From Arthrinium phaeospermum (lineage: Eukaryota > Ascomycota > Sordariomycetes > Amphisphaeriales > Apiosporaceae), in assembly GCA_006503535.1 (NCBI GenBank), contig QYRS01000015.1, positions 124,001 through 188,000 on the forward strand: a DNA stretch of 64,000 bases, read 5' to 3'. Shown here one piece after another: positions 13,001-23,154 of this stretch. The notes beneath the pieces are model-generated. The model was given only the letters and a program-made list of their open reading frames with translations, ran no database searches and was not told the origin of the DNA. A program made the position numbers and the translations under genes. The number at the start of each line of letters is the position of its first letter. Positions within the stretch are counted from its first letter, which is position 1.

Positions 13001-14407
13001 CGCCAGCTAGCCTGTTAAAGGATGGAGCTGTTCGACACCATGCCTGTGTCTACGAGTTGCGTTGGCACGGGCCTGGGGCGGTCCAAATGGTGTTCCCAGC
13101 ATATGAAGCTTTTCATTCTATGCCTGCGTCATTTGTTTGACCGCCTGTCACCACCAAGCTTGAGTTCTCTCTGAAGGAGATAAGCGCGATAGTAAGGGCC
13201 ATATGCCGGAGTGGGATTGGGCGACCTCTTTCGTCACTTGCCAATCGAAAACGTCGAGGTACGCACGCCAACCCACCTGCCGCGGCAGAAGCGACTTTGC
13301 TCCGGAGCCAGCGTCTGGGACTAGGCCCAGGAGAACTCTGCCCCTCGCTCGCGACAACGGTCTGCCTTCTCTGCGAGTCGGAGAATCTGAAGGAGGCGAG
13401 GGACGAAAGCTTGCTGGTTAAAAAGGACATTAGGTTTCCTGGGGCTGGGCTGGTCGCGTCTCCCAGAGTACGGGGGACTGAACACCCACGGGTGCTTCTA
13501 TCCCCCGTCTCAAAGCCCCCGGCTCTATCGCAATGGTCATATCCATCTCTCCAAGGTGTCTTAGTTTCCTCGGGGCCGGCTTCCTCAAAGCCCCTGGAAG
13601 TTGAGACAGGCGGACAAAATTGCAGACAAAGGGGAACTACAGGTGGTGAATCATGTTCAAGTGAGACACCTACCGACTCTTACATCATGTAAATAGTTGA
13701 ATATCTCTGAATTCAAACCTGACCTTGTTCTCCAATGGCCATCACTTTTATTCCTAACATGAAGCTACGTGGTTGACTACGTACCTGAAGATCCCTGCGA
13801 TACCCTACGATATGGCGATCGATCAGGGGCAAAAGTCATGAAGCATTTCAGGTATGTCAACCGCTGTTTATAAATAAGGCCTAAGGTCTAGACAAGTTGA
13901 CATGTAGGTCATCCCACGTCACACACAATCAAAAAGTAGTTTGAGTATGGTTTGCGTGAATCATTCTCTCATTACGATAATGAAGACTTGAATCTACCGT
14001 CAACAGCTGTGTAGTCATTGTAGCCATATTAGGTTCAATTTCGCCTGAACTAGACGTTTGCAGTAATCTTACAAATATGTAAACAATCTTGTATTGGGAT
14101 ACAGCATGACTGCTGGTGTATTCCCCAACCAAGGATTCTCATCCATCCACCATAGGTGTCTGTGATAGTTCCCCCATCTTATCTGAAGCATTGTGTGGGT
14201 GACAATACGCATCTAATTCCAATCGAGACGCCATTTACTGGTCGCAGCACCATAATCTTCATGGGTGGTTACTTTCTGCCATCCACATTCTACTTGGGGG
14301 GGCTACCGGGGCCACGGGTGAAGCTGCCGAGATAGTTTGTGGTCAGCTCAGGTCAAGGACATGAGGTAGAGTTGCTGAAAATTCACGGGAGGGGAAGCGG
14401 TGACTCC
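10026..14407. other. Gene-poor intergenic region, including CPA2 5' leader and promoter
   Basis: About 4.4 kb without a convincing coding exon on either strand. The first 250 bases are the minus-strand CPA2 leader, with a CT tract at about 10064-10074. A polypyrimidine tract lies at 10716-10755 and AGGTACCT-type motifs at 10435-10450 and 11480-11492. The ORFs here have no recognisable family and no supporting splice structure. Confidence 0.5.
11475..11542. repeat. Short inverted repeat with TACGGAGTAGGT arms
   Basis: TACGGAGTAGGT at 11475-11486 and its exact reverse complement ACCTACTCCGTA at 11531-11542 flank a 44-base spacer. Single TACGGAG-type copies also occur near 14980 and 41355. It could be the termini of a small degraded MITE or a hairpin. 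No target-site duplication is evident. Confidence 0.45.
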
Positions 14408-14814
14408 TTACTTGTGCCACATCTGGCCGAAGAAACCTGCCTGGGGCTTCTGGTCGTGGAGGCTGTTGCGTCGAGCCTGCGACGTGGGGTCATTAGAGCG
14501 CTTGGATGCCATGAGGCCCTCGAAGCCAGGTCCGGAGCTCTGTGGTAAGGGGTTATTGTCAGCAAAGCTGGTATTGCCATCGGAAAGTCAATGGCAGGGA
14601 GGGTGCATTAGGTACATCATGATGACGGTAGCAATACCATGTCCATCACGCAAACAAACGTGTGTGTGTGTGCAGAGGGACGTAGAGATGGGTTTGGGTA
14701 ACGGGTTTGTTCAAGATGTGGTATATCGATGTAGTCACCCATCGTCAGAATACTACTCACTCGGCGCTTGGAGAAGGCACTAGGGTGCTCGCTTCCTGAA
14801 GTTGTGCGATCCAT
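14408..14814 (-). CDS. Small two-exon conserved-type fungal protein (61 aa), possibly Con-8-like
   Basis: Exon 1 is 14814..14761 (starts MDRTTSGSEHPSAFSKRR) and exon 2 is 14539..14408 (starts SSGPGFEGLMASKRSNDP, ends FFGQMWHK then TAA). Both junctions are phase 0 with a GTGAGT donor and CACAG acceptor. The intron is 221 nt, long for this genome. The product is hydrophilic, rich in Ser, Arg, Lys and Gln, with no signal peptide or membrane segment. The layout (GLxxxKRxxxDPxxxARRxSxxDQKPxxGFFGxMW) resembles small conidiation-associated fungal proteins of the Con-8 type as I remember them. That name is tentative. The gene is missed by single-ORF scans because neither exon is long. A TATA-like element lies about 150 bases upstream. 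Confidence 0.65.
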
Positions 14815-14962
14815 ATTGATGTGTGTTGGGCTGGAAGTTTTTGATTGAGTATTGGTCTCAGTTTTGGTCAAGTCTTGGATATATCGTTGTTCTCTTTGGT
14901 ATATCTGTATGGAAGTAGGGTAGGGGAAAAAGAGAGTTGTCGAGGTGCGGGGGAGTAGGGAA

Positions 14963-14969
14963 ATATATA
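14963..14969 (-). promoter_or_regulatory. TATA-like element upstream of the small gene at 14408-14814
   Basis: On the minus strand the sequence reads CTATATATTTCCC at about 14970-14958, roughly 150 bases before the ATG at 14814. The distance and strand fit a TATA box with a leader of about 100 nt. This is inferred only from sequence and position. Confidence 0.35.
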
Positions 14970-15112
14970 GTAATGTCTGTACGGAGTGTACAGCGGTGAC
15001 AAATCGCGCCGTTGTTCGTTCCTTCTGATTAGGAATGCCCTTTCAGCAATCGCGTAATACTTCAGAGTTGCGCAACAGTCAAGCTACTGGCCGCCTATGA
15101 GCCGTGCTATGA

Positions 15113-15139
15113 CTCTCTCTCTCTCTCTCTCCCTCTCTC
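15113..15139. repeat. CT dinucleotide microsatellite
   Basis: A near-perfect (CT)n run with one CCC interruption. It lies in the intergenic region between the small gene and the snoRNA host, where no coding exon is seen between 14815 and 16293. Confidence 0.9.
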
Positions 15140-16471
15140 GGTGTTTACTACCCAAATCCGGGCTCCCTGAGATGCATAGAGGAGGGGTGTGGCAGCAAGA
15201 GATGCGCCCACTACGTTACTGACTTGGGTTCAGGTCAGCTCTCGATTCCCAGAATCGGCAGTATATGTGCTGATCTCCGCGCCAGCATCAGACCATCAAA
15301 GGACGGCCCCCAGGCCTGACATAAAGAGGTAAGGGCGCCAGGCGCCTTCTTGTCCAACACAGTATGTATCTGGGAAACGATGACGCGCTGTAAGTCGCTG
15401 TAAGTCGTCTACTACGCACACGGCAGGACGCCGCCTCCATGTCATTATATCGCTAAAAGCCCCCCAGCTAAGCCAGGATCCACCCCCGCAAGACACTAAT
15501 AGACGATCCCCAATCATGGTAAAAGACACCCCCCCTCGAGAAGCCCTGGAGAACCCCTCCTCTCCCTCACGGCCCTAGACCTTATTGGCGATGGCCTGAC
15601 ACCGTCCAGAACTTAAGCGAATCAAAGACTTTCGGTTAATGATGTAACAGGGATGGATTTGGCGGAAAAGCTCATCAGCAATGGCCGGATGGCAAACCGC
15701 TGACCCTGAGCTCATGGCTGCATATCTGGAAGCTGCGATGCAAGCTACCGCGGGCCTAGACTGATGCATCGCCAGATGTCCCTAACTGCCTTAGTCAACG
15801 ATTCTTCGCACAGTAGCCCTCTTGAACGACTTATGAGATCATTGTAAAGTCAATATTCGCACAGACAAAGGCCCATATCGTAGCACTAGGTACTATCAGA
15901 TCTAAAGCACCGCCTTTTAAGGTTAAATTTGTGGATGACGTTACAATGGGGCCTTGCCTGTACTGTACGTAGTGTCGAATAAGGGGCATCAACACATCGC
16001 ACCAAGTCATACATAGCTCGACACAGCGGTTTGTGGTCACATCACGATAATTGGTTTCTTAGTTCAACATATTGACAAGATACAACTCAGTGTGATTCTA
16101 TATAACATTGCCTCGATTAAGGAATGTAGTCCGAAATGATGGACCGAAACTACCATGGACTGGCGAGCGTCGGTGAGTAGTGGACAAGCGTCAATCTACC
16201 TCAACGAAAAATAGAAAGCGACCACGGAAAAAGTGTCGCGCTCAGAGTGAGTGAGGGGTGTGTCCAGTGAAGGACCGCGTTACATATCATATATCATCGG
16301 TACAGACCAACGCTGCTATAGAGCTGTTGCGCCGGCCAAGGCATCAAGTTGTTCGAGCGGCGACAATCATCTAACTGGGCCGCATACGATTCTTGAAAGA
16401 ACACAAAAGCTATGACAATATGTGGTTAGCACACTGTGGCTGAGGCTTGAAACACGACAGCGATGAAAGAT

Positions 16472-16559
16472 GCCTCTTCAGTTCTCCAAGGTGATTGGTA
16501 GAGTCTCGTCAAAGTAGTACTCAGACAATAATGCAGGAAGAGTTATCATCCGGAAAGGC
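16472..16559 (-). ncRNA. snR76: Box C/D snoRNA, snR76-like (25S/28S rRNA guide)
   Basis: The element lies in the intron 16586-16410. Box C-like ATGATAA is near 16549-16543, an internal CTGA (D') is followed by TGACGAG (C'), and box D CTGA is at 16481-16478. GCCTTT (16559-16554) pairs with AGAGGC (16477-16472) as the terminal stem. Before box D, the guide TCACCTTGGAGA is a 12-base antisense match to the conserved large-subunit rRNA segment UCUCCAAGGUGA. The +5 rule points to the second C of UCUCC. This corresponds to yeast 25S Cm2197, guided by snR76 (yeast numbering from memory). In yeast, snR76 is part of the polycistronic snR72-78 cluster. Confidence 0.82.
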
Positions 16560-17194
16560 GCGAGATGCGAAATCAGTTTGACTTACCAGACTTGACAGCA
16601 TGCCGGGGACTTGCATTTATTATTCATTACCTAGAAGTGTACCAGGTTAGCGACTGCTACAGTAGTAAACTGATGTTGTCTTGGTAAACGAGAAAGCTCT
16701 CAGGCTGTTCGAACTGTTAGCATATGCACCGAGTGGGCGGATCCGCGTTGCAGCATACCTCATTAAATCAGAAGTTTTGTTTTGATGTTCATTTCCACAT
16801 TCATTGGTATGAGATGGGATCAAACAGTGTGAATAGTGCTCATCATGTAGAGTAGGATGCAAAGAAGAGGGATGATGCGAATTACCTGCTCATCACCAAG
16901 TTAGCTATTTGATACCATAAACCATGTATCATGCACTAATTGGGCAGTGTTCATGCACAATCAGTTGACGAAATCTCAACAAGAAGCCTCCGCGAGCCGA
17001 CCTCCACAGAGTTTGTACGCTCTGCTTCACGGAAGCCGGTTACGAGGGATTCGTTTATGTCCGCCCGTTCGTTCAAGCTATCCTCACGTGAAAAGCGATA
17101 GGAAATGGTTGGATGGATGGTATGTACCTGAAGTTGATCAAGGTTAGCGAGGTGCACCACCACGAAAATTGCATCAGAAGTAGAGTTGGTGATT

Positions 17195-17285
17195 TCATGT
17201 CAGACAAGGCTGAAACTGAACAAAATCTACATAGTATATTCGGAAAGAGGAATCCCTAGATTTGTCGGTTTTATCATCACACAAG
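17195..17285 (-). ncRNA. snR41: Box C/D snoRNA, snR41-like (18S rRNA guide)
   Basis: A perfect box C, GTGATGA (17280-17274), and box D, CTGA (17203-17200), sit inside the intron 17344-17128. Flanking TTGTG and CATGA can form the terminal stem with wobble pairs. Directly before box D the guide AGTTTCAGCCTTG is a 13-base antisense match to the universally conserved 18S segment CAAGGCUGAAACU. By the box D +5 rule, the methylated residue is the first G of CAAGG. That corresponds to yeast 18S Gm1126, the snR41 target (from memory). A second internal segment, CTAGGGATTCCTC, can pair with the 18S GAGGAAUUCCUAG region with one G-U pair, but no good D' box follows it. Confidence 0.82.
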
Positions 17286-17483
17286 GGGGGGGGCAGGGGC
17301 CCAGGCGAGAGGGCAAGGATGAAGAAAAAGAAGCTGGTACAAACCTTTTGAATCCGAGAGGGCTTTGCCGACGATGCTAGAACGAGATTTTCTCGTAACT
17401 ATCGCAAGATACAAACCCTACAGCCGACATAATGTTAGCAGGTGTGACAGTTTACCGTGGCAGGTACAAATTGAATGGGGAGG

Positions 17484-17573
17484 TTTGCTCAGGGAATTTA
17501 ATTCTAGAAGCTAGAATTTCCCCATGATTGTGTAGGATTTGGATTGTTCAATGTTTTTGTTCGTCACGGCAAA
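17484..17573 (-). ncRNA. Candidate box C/D snoRNA in intron 1 of the host (orphan)
   Basis: Box C-like GTGACGA at 17567-17561 (one mismatch to RTGATGA) and box D CTGA at 17492-17489. They are bracketed by a perfect 5-bp terminal stem, TTTGC (17573-17569) with GCAAA (17488-17484). I could not match the sequence before box D to a conserved rRNA segment, so the target is unknown and the call is weak. Confidence 0.35.
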
Positions 17574-18125
17574 TGTGCTTTCGCGAATTCTTTTTTTGCG
17601 TCAGTGAGAACTTACCAAGAATCACCAAAGCAGCACTGCTACAGGCGCAATGGCAATTGGATAAATAGCAGCAGCGAGAAAGACAGTGACTTGTCTCATT
17701 GTCTAGTATCCAAAACCGTCTTGAGCAGACGGAAGGCTCGCGCTGTAGAGTTGTGATGTAGAAAAGAATTGGGTGTATGGAAGTTCCGGACGAAGCTTGG
17801 GATTTTATTGCCCATCATGTCAAAAGGAAAAAAAAAAGTTAGCGGCTCAACATGTTCCGTGCCGATGGTGGGGGCCGAGAAGTGGACTTGCGACTCTATC
17901 GATTAAGTAGATAAGAGTTACCGTGGTTGCGACACGTATCTGAGTTACCCCACTTTGCTCTCCGCAGCACAGCCACAGTGGCGAGGCTTCTGACCGACCC
18001 ACCAATGGGAGGCATCCGTCATGCCTTGATATGACCTCGTCTGGCACCTCAGCTTTTATTAAGCTTGCTCCCCAGATCACATTTTGCCGTTCGCCATCTT
18101 TTCAGAAACACGAACGGGATTCACT

Positions 18126-19436
18126 ATGGTTGCGCCTCTAGGCGGCATGTGGGCTCCATCCGCTTTGCGGATGGCCCGACAGGCCGTGTATAAGGCGTCC
18201 AAGGTGATCCGGGCGAAGCTCGTCAATACGGCTCGCCCGGTCAACACCGCCTTGGAGCCAGTATTTGCCAGATCAACCCCGAGACAACCCATCCACCCAG
18301 CTGCTCTTCTGCGCCAGCAAAAAAGCCGAAGATGGCACTCTACCTCGACGTACCAGAACATCAACTCTACCGTACGTCGCTTCATGAGCACTGGCCGGCT
18401 CAGCGAGGCTCCGCGAATCAACCGTGCCAAGTTCAACGCGACTCGAGTCGGCCGAGCCATTTCCCAGTTCACCGGGCGTGCTCCGTTTGCCAGTACACTG
18501 AGACCGAACCTCACTGGTGGAGCTCTTCCCCGAAGTGCCGGTGGTTACGGTCTGGGTTCCGGGCGCATCGGTGGAGCCCGGTACTTCTCCCATGCACCTG
18601 CTGCTCAAGCCCAGGTAGTCAATAACGTATCGGCTGCTGTAAGGGCTTTCTGGATTTCCGGCCAGAAGGCGCAGTTTGATGGGTTGACGGAACGTGGCGA
18701 GAGACGTTACCGCGCAGTTTCCGTTCTTCAGGACGAGACGACCCGCAAGATGGCGTCGGTGTCCCGCATCACTGCCGGCTCCTACGTCGACTTCAAGCTG
18801 AACCCCACAGTCACTGCGCTGAGCCCTCTCGCTGGAGCTTTCCCTTATGCTGCAGCAGGGGTCAAGATGCCTTCAGCTGATGCGGCAACCCTCAACGCCG
18901 AGGGTTTCTTCGATGTCTTGTCGGTCGATTTCGGTCGTGCCCTTAAGGATCTCACAGCAACGCTGGGTGACCTCCAGAAGCTAGCAGCTCTCGGTGACCT
19001 GCCTATACAGCTCGAAAAGGGCCACACGATCCGAGTCAGATTTCCCGGTGTCGACGCTGATACTGTCGAGACGCTTTGTGACGACTTAGAGATTAGTCGA
19101 GGCATGGTGGGGCAAGATGTGGATTTCGAGGCTGAAGCGGGTGTCGCGATGGCACTAAAGTTCCCCTTCGCACCTGGTGCCGAGGACCAACAGTCGCTAA
19201 CGTCCACGTCGCCCGGTGGCTCGCTGCGTTCTCTAGGTAGCTTTGCGGAGGACGAGCTGTTCGATGCTTTTAGCGAGGTGGAAAAGAATTCATGGCTCGC
19301 ATCTCCTGAGCCCGAGGGTTATGAGAGCATGTCTCCGCCGATCAGTTCGGGTGAGCACTGTTCGGAGGATTTCGAGGGCTTGCAAGGAGTTTATCGGTTC
19401 CTGGAGGAATGCGACCGGGCTCAGGGGAGGTTTTGA
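18126..19436 (+). CDS. Conserved fungal protein with mitochondrial-type N-terminus (uncharacterised)
   Basis: A single exon of 436 residues. The open frame extends upstream to a TTG, but the first ATG is at 18126 (MVAPLGGMWAPSALRM). The first 80 residues are rich in Arg, Ala and Ser with almost no acids (RQQKSRRWHS), which suggests a mitochondrial targeting sequence. The middle (RYFSHAPAAQ through AVRAFWISGQKAQFDG) looks strongly conserved. The C-terminal 60 residues are acidic and Ser/Pro-rich. I recall similar fungal proteins being labelled casein kinase II beta-2 subunit, but I see none of the zinc-binding Cys pattern of CK2-beta, so I do not adopt that name. Function unknown. Confidence 0.8.
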   Translation: MVAPLGGMWAPSALRMARQAVYKASKVIRAKLVNTARPVNTALEPVFARSTPRQPIHPAALLRQQKSRRWHSTSTYQNINSTVRRFMSTGRLSEAPRINRAKFNATRVGRAISQFTGRAPFASTLRPNLTGGALPRSAGGYGLGSGRIGGARYFSHAPAAQAQVVNNVSAAVRAFWISGQKAQFDGLTERGERRYRAVSVLQDETTRKMASVSRITAGSYVDFKLNPTVTALSPLAGAFPYAAAGVKMPSADAATLNAEGFFDVLSVDFGRALKDLTATLGDLQKLAALGDLPIQLEKGHTIRVRFPGVDADTVETLCDDLEISRGMVGQDVDFEAEAGVAMALKFPFAPGAEDQQSLTSTSPGGSLRSLGSFAEDELFDAFSEVEKNSWLASPEPEGYESMSPPISSGEHCSEDFEGLQGVYRFLEECDRAQGRF

Positions 19437-20225
19437 TATTTAAACATGGGCAATCGTATGATTGTAACATGCTTCTGTTCGATGATTTGCTAGCGATGGA
19501 ACCACACTCTTTGTAAAAGCGATATAGGGCCAACCAGAATGACATCTTTCCTTTTGTGCCTCGTCATACTCTAACATCACATGTATTGCGGTCTTGGTAT
19601 TCCATCTGATTGTCTTTCAATAAGATAGAGCAGACAATATACCTTGAGTTTCGTACCACTCGTCACGACTGCATCATTGTGCACTTCCAGACAACAAATG
19701 CAGCTTCATACCATGACAAGTCAAATAACTAGATCTGTGTTTCGCGTAATCTATACAAGAATGGTATATACTAAATACTTGGCGGTTCCTGCACTATTAC
19801 TATACCTACATAATGCAAGTCTACATACGTATGTATTGAAGACGATACGTGAGCGTGAGGTGCTTGTTTCAGGTCCACTGTGCGTAGCCTCGATACACGC
19901 ATATGCATATATGTAGCTAAGTGGGTCCTTGGCAATCTGTAGATGCTCGAAATTTCATAGACGTTAAGACGAACGAGCAGCACATGTTACGCCGTGATAG
20001 GACCACGAGATTTTTCATATTTGACTGCCGTCTGCACAAAGAGATTCTGATCAGAAGCCAAGTTGGTCAACCTTAACCACGGTTCCGACATTTCGTAGCA
20101 GCTATCTCTGAGGACTCCGCAAGTTAATTTTTTTTTCTCTCTTGCATACCTAATTCGTCCCGGAGACGTCTTGTCCAATCAGATCCCCCGTCCGCCAGAT
20201 TCCCTTGGCTTTCGGCAGACTGAGC
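19437..20225. other. Intergenic
   Basis: 3' UTR of the preceding gene and promoter of TRM82. The middle is AT-rich (about 19640-19920) with TATA/ACATA runs. No exon seen. Confidence 0.5.
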
Positions 20226-22030
20226 ATGTCACCACTACCGTTCCAATTCCTGTGCGCCCTGGGCCAGGATGGCATCCTTGGTGCGTCAAGGGGAGATACT
20301 CTCTACACATTTGGTGCAGACTGCGCGCTGATTGCAGAGCACTCCCTCGGCGGTAGTCCAGCCACCGCCCCAGAGGGCTCTTCCAAGGCGGAGGAGGAGG
20401 AGCGCAACCCGGCACCGCAGGACGGGCCATCAGAGGCTACGTCCCAGGCACAAGGGACAGAAGAAGAAGTAAACGAGTCTGCCACGCCGCCGCCCAAGCG
20501 TCGAAAGGTCGATTCCTCCGTAGCTGACGTTTCTGCTGCTCAGTCGGCGGGAGGAAATGACAAAACACAGGCGGCCAACGGTGGCGGTGGCGGCCAGAAG
20601 AAAAAGAAGGCGGAAAAGCCAGCCGAGGCCACGGAAAAGTCCTACGTGATTCTGCTCAAGGTGACCAGTGACGGCAGCCATGTGGTGGCGGTGACTGGCG
20701 GTAACAAGACTGTCCATGTACTCGAGCACGATGGGAAGGGACATCTTACTGGACTCAGTCAAAGGTGAGTACTTTCACCAACCTAGTTCAGCTCTGAAAA
20801 TAGGAGATGAGCTCTCTATTGATACTAACCTGGCCTTAGGCAAATGGTCAAGCGTCCGTCCGACATCGCACTCACTGCAGACGAGAAGTCCATCCTGGTG
20901 GCCGACAAATTTGGCGACGTCTACGCTCTGCCCCTGATTCCATCCGCCGACGACTCGTTGGATGGGGGCGCCGCCGCTGCCGCCGCCGCCGCCCTCCAGG
21001 AAGCAACCCTTCTTGCACGCAAGGGAGCCAATAACCTGACGGTCCACACCCAGCGCAATCTCCGGTCTCTGGAAGAGCAGGCTCGGCAGCGCGCGGCCAA
21101 GGCGGCGCAGCAGCAGCAACAGAAGGAAGCCGGGCCGACCTTCAAGCAGGACCTGCTTCTCGGTCATGTTTCTATGCTTACCTCGATCGTAGCGGCCACA
21201 GCCGACGGAAGGCCCTACATTCTGACCGGCGACCGAGACGAGCATATCCGAGTCTCTCGTGGCATACCCCAGGCTCATGTGATCGAGAACTTCTGCCTCG
21301 GCCACACGTCCTTCATCAGCACCATTTGCCTTCCCCGGCCTGACCTCTTGGTTTCGGGTGGTGGAGACAGCGAGCTCTTCGCCTGGGACTGGAAGGCCGG
21401 AGTGTTGAAGTCGAAGGTGGAGCTGCTGCAGCACGCAAAGAATGAGGCAAACGTGGACGGGGGCAAGATTGCTGTCACTGGCTTGTATCCTTGTCACGTC
21501 GTCGGAGGCTCCGGGCTGCTCATGGCGATATGCGAACGGTAAGATAGTTCACCTACGACTGTAGCTCCTTATGGGACGACTAGCTAATGTGTGTACCTTG
21601 CGCGACTAGTGTCAAGGCGGTGTTTGTCTTCAAGGTGCAGGACGGCAACCTGGTCTACGCAGAGACCATCAACGTAGCCGGATGCCCTCTCGACATTGCT
21701 TTTATCCAAGTCCCCGGCCAGCCGAGCAGCAGGATGGTCGTCAGTCTCGACCAAGATGCCGAAGGCGCCAGCCCCTCTTCGTCAGGCCTGTACGTGCATC
21801 TGCTAGGGAACGCGTCTGCTGAACAAGCGCCGGTGTATCCGAACCCCGAGGGAGGCCGCATCGACGACTTGCCACGCCCAGAGGTCGAGAAGATCCTCTA
21901 TACTGTTGGGAACCTGCGCAAGACAGAGATGTCCGACGACGTTGCAGCCGGTGGAGACGGTAGCGCTGCTGCAGGCGAGGCCGGAGAACCCGCTCCGGAA
22001 GCTGCGGAGGACGAGTCCGGCGCCCCATAG
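20226..22030 (+). CDS. TRM82: TRM82, WD40 subunit of tRNA (guanine-N7-)-methyltransferase
   Basis: Exons 20226..20764, 20840..21538 and 21610..22030 encode 552 residues. Phases agree at both GT-AG introns. The first ATG in the frame is 20226 (MSPLPFQFLCALGQDG); the extension to 20205 begins with TTG. Features: an N-terminal beta-propeller start, a low-complexity Lys/Glu/Ala insert with KRRKV (NLS-like), WD-like repeats including VKRPSDIALTADEKSILVAD-type blades, SGGGDSELFAWDWKAG and DGKI-type turns, and an acidic Ala/Glu-rich tail. Trm82 stabilises the Trm8 catalytic subunit, and together they make m7G46 in tRNA variable loops. It is longer than the yeast protein (about 444 aa), mainly through the insert. 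It is convergent with the DnaJ gene. Confidence 0.9.
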
Positions 22031-23154
22031 GTGGCATGATTCAACTGCATGCCAATTGCATGATATGATGCATGGAGATAGTAAAATGTGCAAGGACCTT
22101 GAGACCACATGCACTTCATGGTGCCACCTATTGAGTGATAGATAATCTTCGTGCTCTGATTTGATCTGATCTTCTACTACGGCATGATAACTTCTTCTTT
22201 TCCCTGCTTCCTACATTTCCAACACTAACAAAGGCACGCCTCAAATCCTTGTTTTCAAATTGACAAACTCTAAAACTATGCCTGCCAGGTTTGCATCCCC
22301 TCGCGGCCTCGAACCTCGATTCGTACTTTAGCCGAGTGAATTCACATCGATCAGGGTGAGTTCGTTCCAACCAACCTGCCAGGACGAAGCAATCGCAGGT
22401 TTCCCAGTTTATAAATGCCTGCATTCGCACCTGATGGTACACCATGGAAACCTCCGTCCATTGGATCCCTGGCACAATGTACATGACCACAAAAGATCGC
22501 GAGATCCTCCACCAAACCTACGATCTCTTTCCACCCTCACTACAGGGATTTAGCACTTCTTATTGTCAAGCATAGGAGCAAACTCTCCTGAACCCACCGT
22601 CTGTACGAAAGACAGCATACCTTCAGTCTGAGCTTGCACCTATATATGTAGTCGGGATCAAGCCGCTCAGGCGAGGGCACAGGCATCGGCTGTGAGAAGG
22701 CATGTCAGGCAGAAAAAAAGTTGATCCCATTTGCTCTATCACCTCTAAACGCCAAATTCCGAGGTCGCACTACCCATTGCCCATTGACATGGCGCTCCAA
22801 GGGTAATGCAAAGCAGAAAAAGCCTCAATTGCACATTAATAGAAGCCCAGCACAAGCACACACGCAGGACCGCGTGCCGCCAACGATGCACTCGATGGTC
22901 TCGGCCCCATCCATATGTGGCAGTACGTTAACCCCCCCTTTCCGTCGCTCATAAAGTCAATATGCAGATGACAAGCCCTCGAATACTCCGTCATAAAATC
23001 ATCGCGCCATATATGCTGTCCTGCTCCGCTGGCTGCCTCGGATATCCTGAGCCATTCGGACAAGTCTAATGCAGGTATTGTGAAGGGTCTGGGGATCAAC
23101 AGCACCCAGCTTCAAGAAACTCGGTCTGTCGGATAACAACCAGGTCAAGACAGT
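22031..23154. other. Convergent intergenic spacer
   Basis: 3' UTRs of TRM82 and of the minus-strand DnaJ gene. No coding exon recognised on either strand. Confidence 0.5.

Larger units (their letters stand above)
16294..17760 (-). ncRNA. Putative multi-intron non-coding snoRNA host transcript
   Basis: The minus strand holds a run of introns. Each ends in a (T/G)GCTAAC or GCTAAC branch point 10-16 nt before AG. Proposed introns: 17615-17418, 17344-17128, 17088-16886, 16757-16705, about 16691-16631, and 16586-16410. Proposed exons are short (about 13-130 nt) and have no shared open frame, so the spliced product looks non-coding. The two introns with recognisable box C/D snoRNAs are long (217 and 177 nt). 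Short introns (about 50-60 nt) lack them. In filamentous fungi box C/D snoRNAs are commonly processed from introns of non-coding hosts. The transcript ends and the exon between 16704 and 16692 are the least certain parts. The last segment has a chance-looking 38-codon open frame ending at 16294. Confidence 0.6.

Noticed and set aside
11600..13700. Several 60-130-codon open frames on both strands
   Set aside because: No recognisable family, no coherent splice sites between them, and composition like the surrounding non-coding DNA.
16294..16409. 38-codon open frame with a protein-like look at the end of the snoRNA host
   Set aside because: The proposed upstream exon stops in the phase required to enter it, and the other short exons share no frame.
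17640..17697. Signal-peptide-like open frame (MRQVTVFLAAAIYPIAIAP) at the 5' end of the snoRNA host
   Set aside because: It stops after 25 codons, and the downstream exons give no continuation. Probably chance in the first exon.
18126..19436. Naming this gene as casein kinase II beta-2 subunit
   Set aside because: The zinc-binding cysteine pattern of CK2-beta is absent, and the label rests only on remembered annotation.
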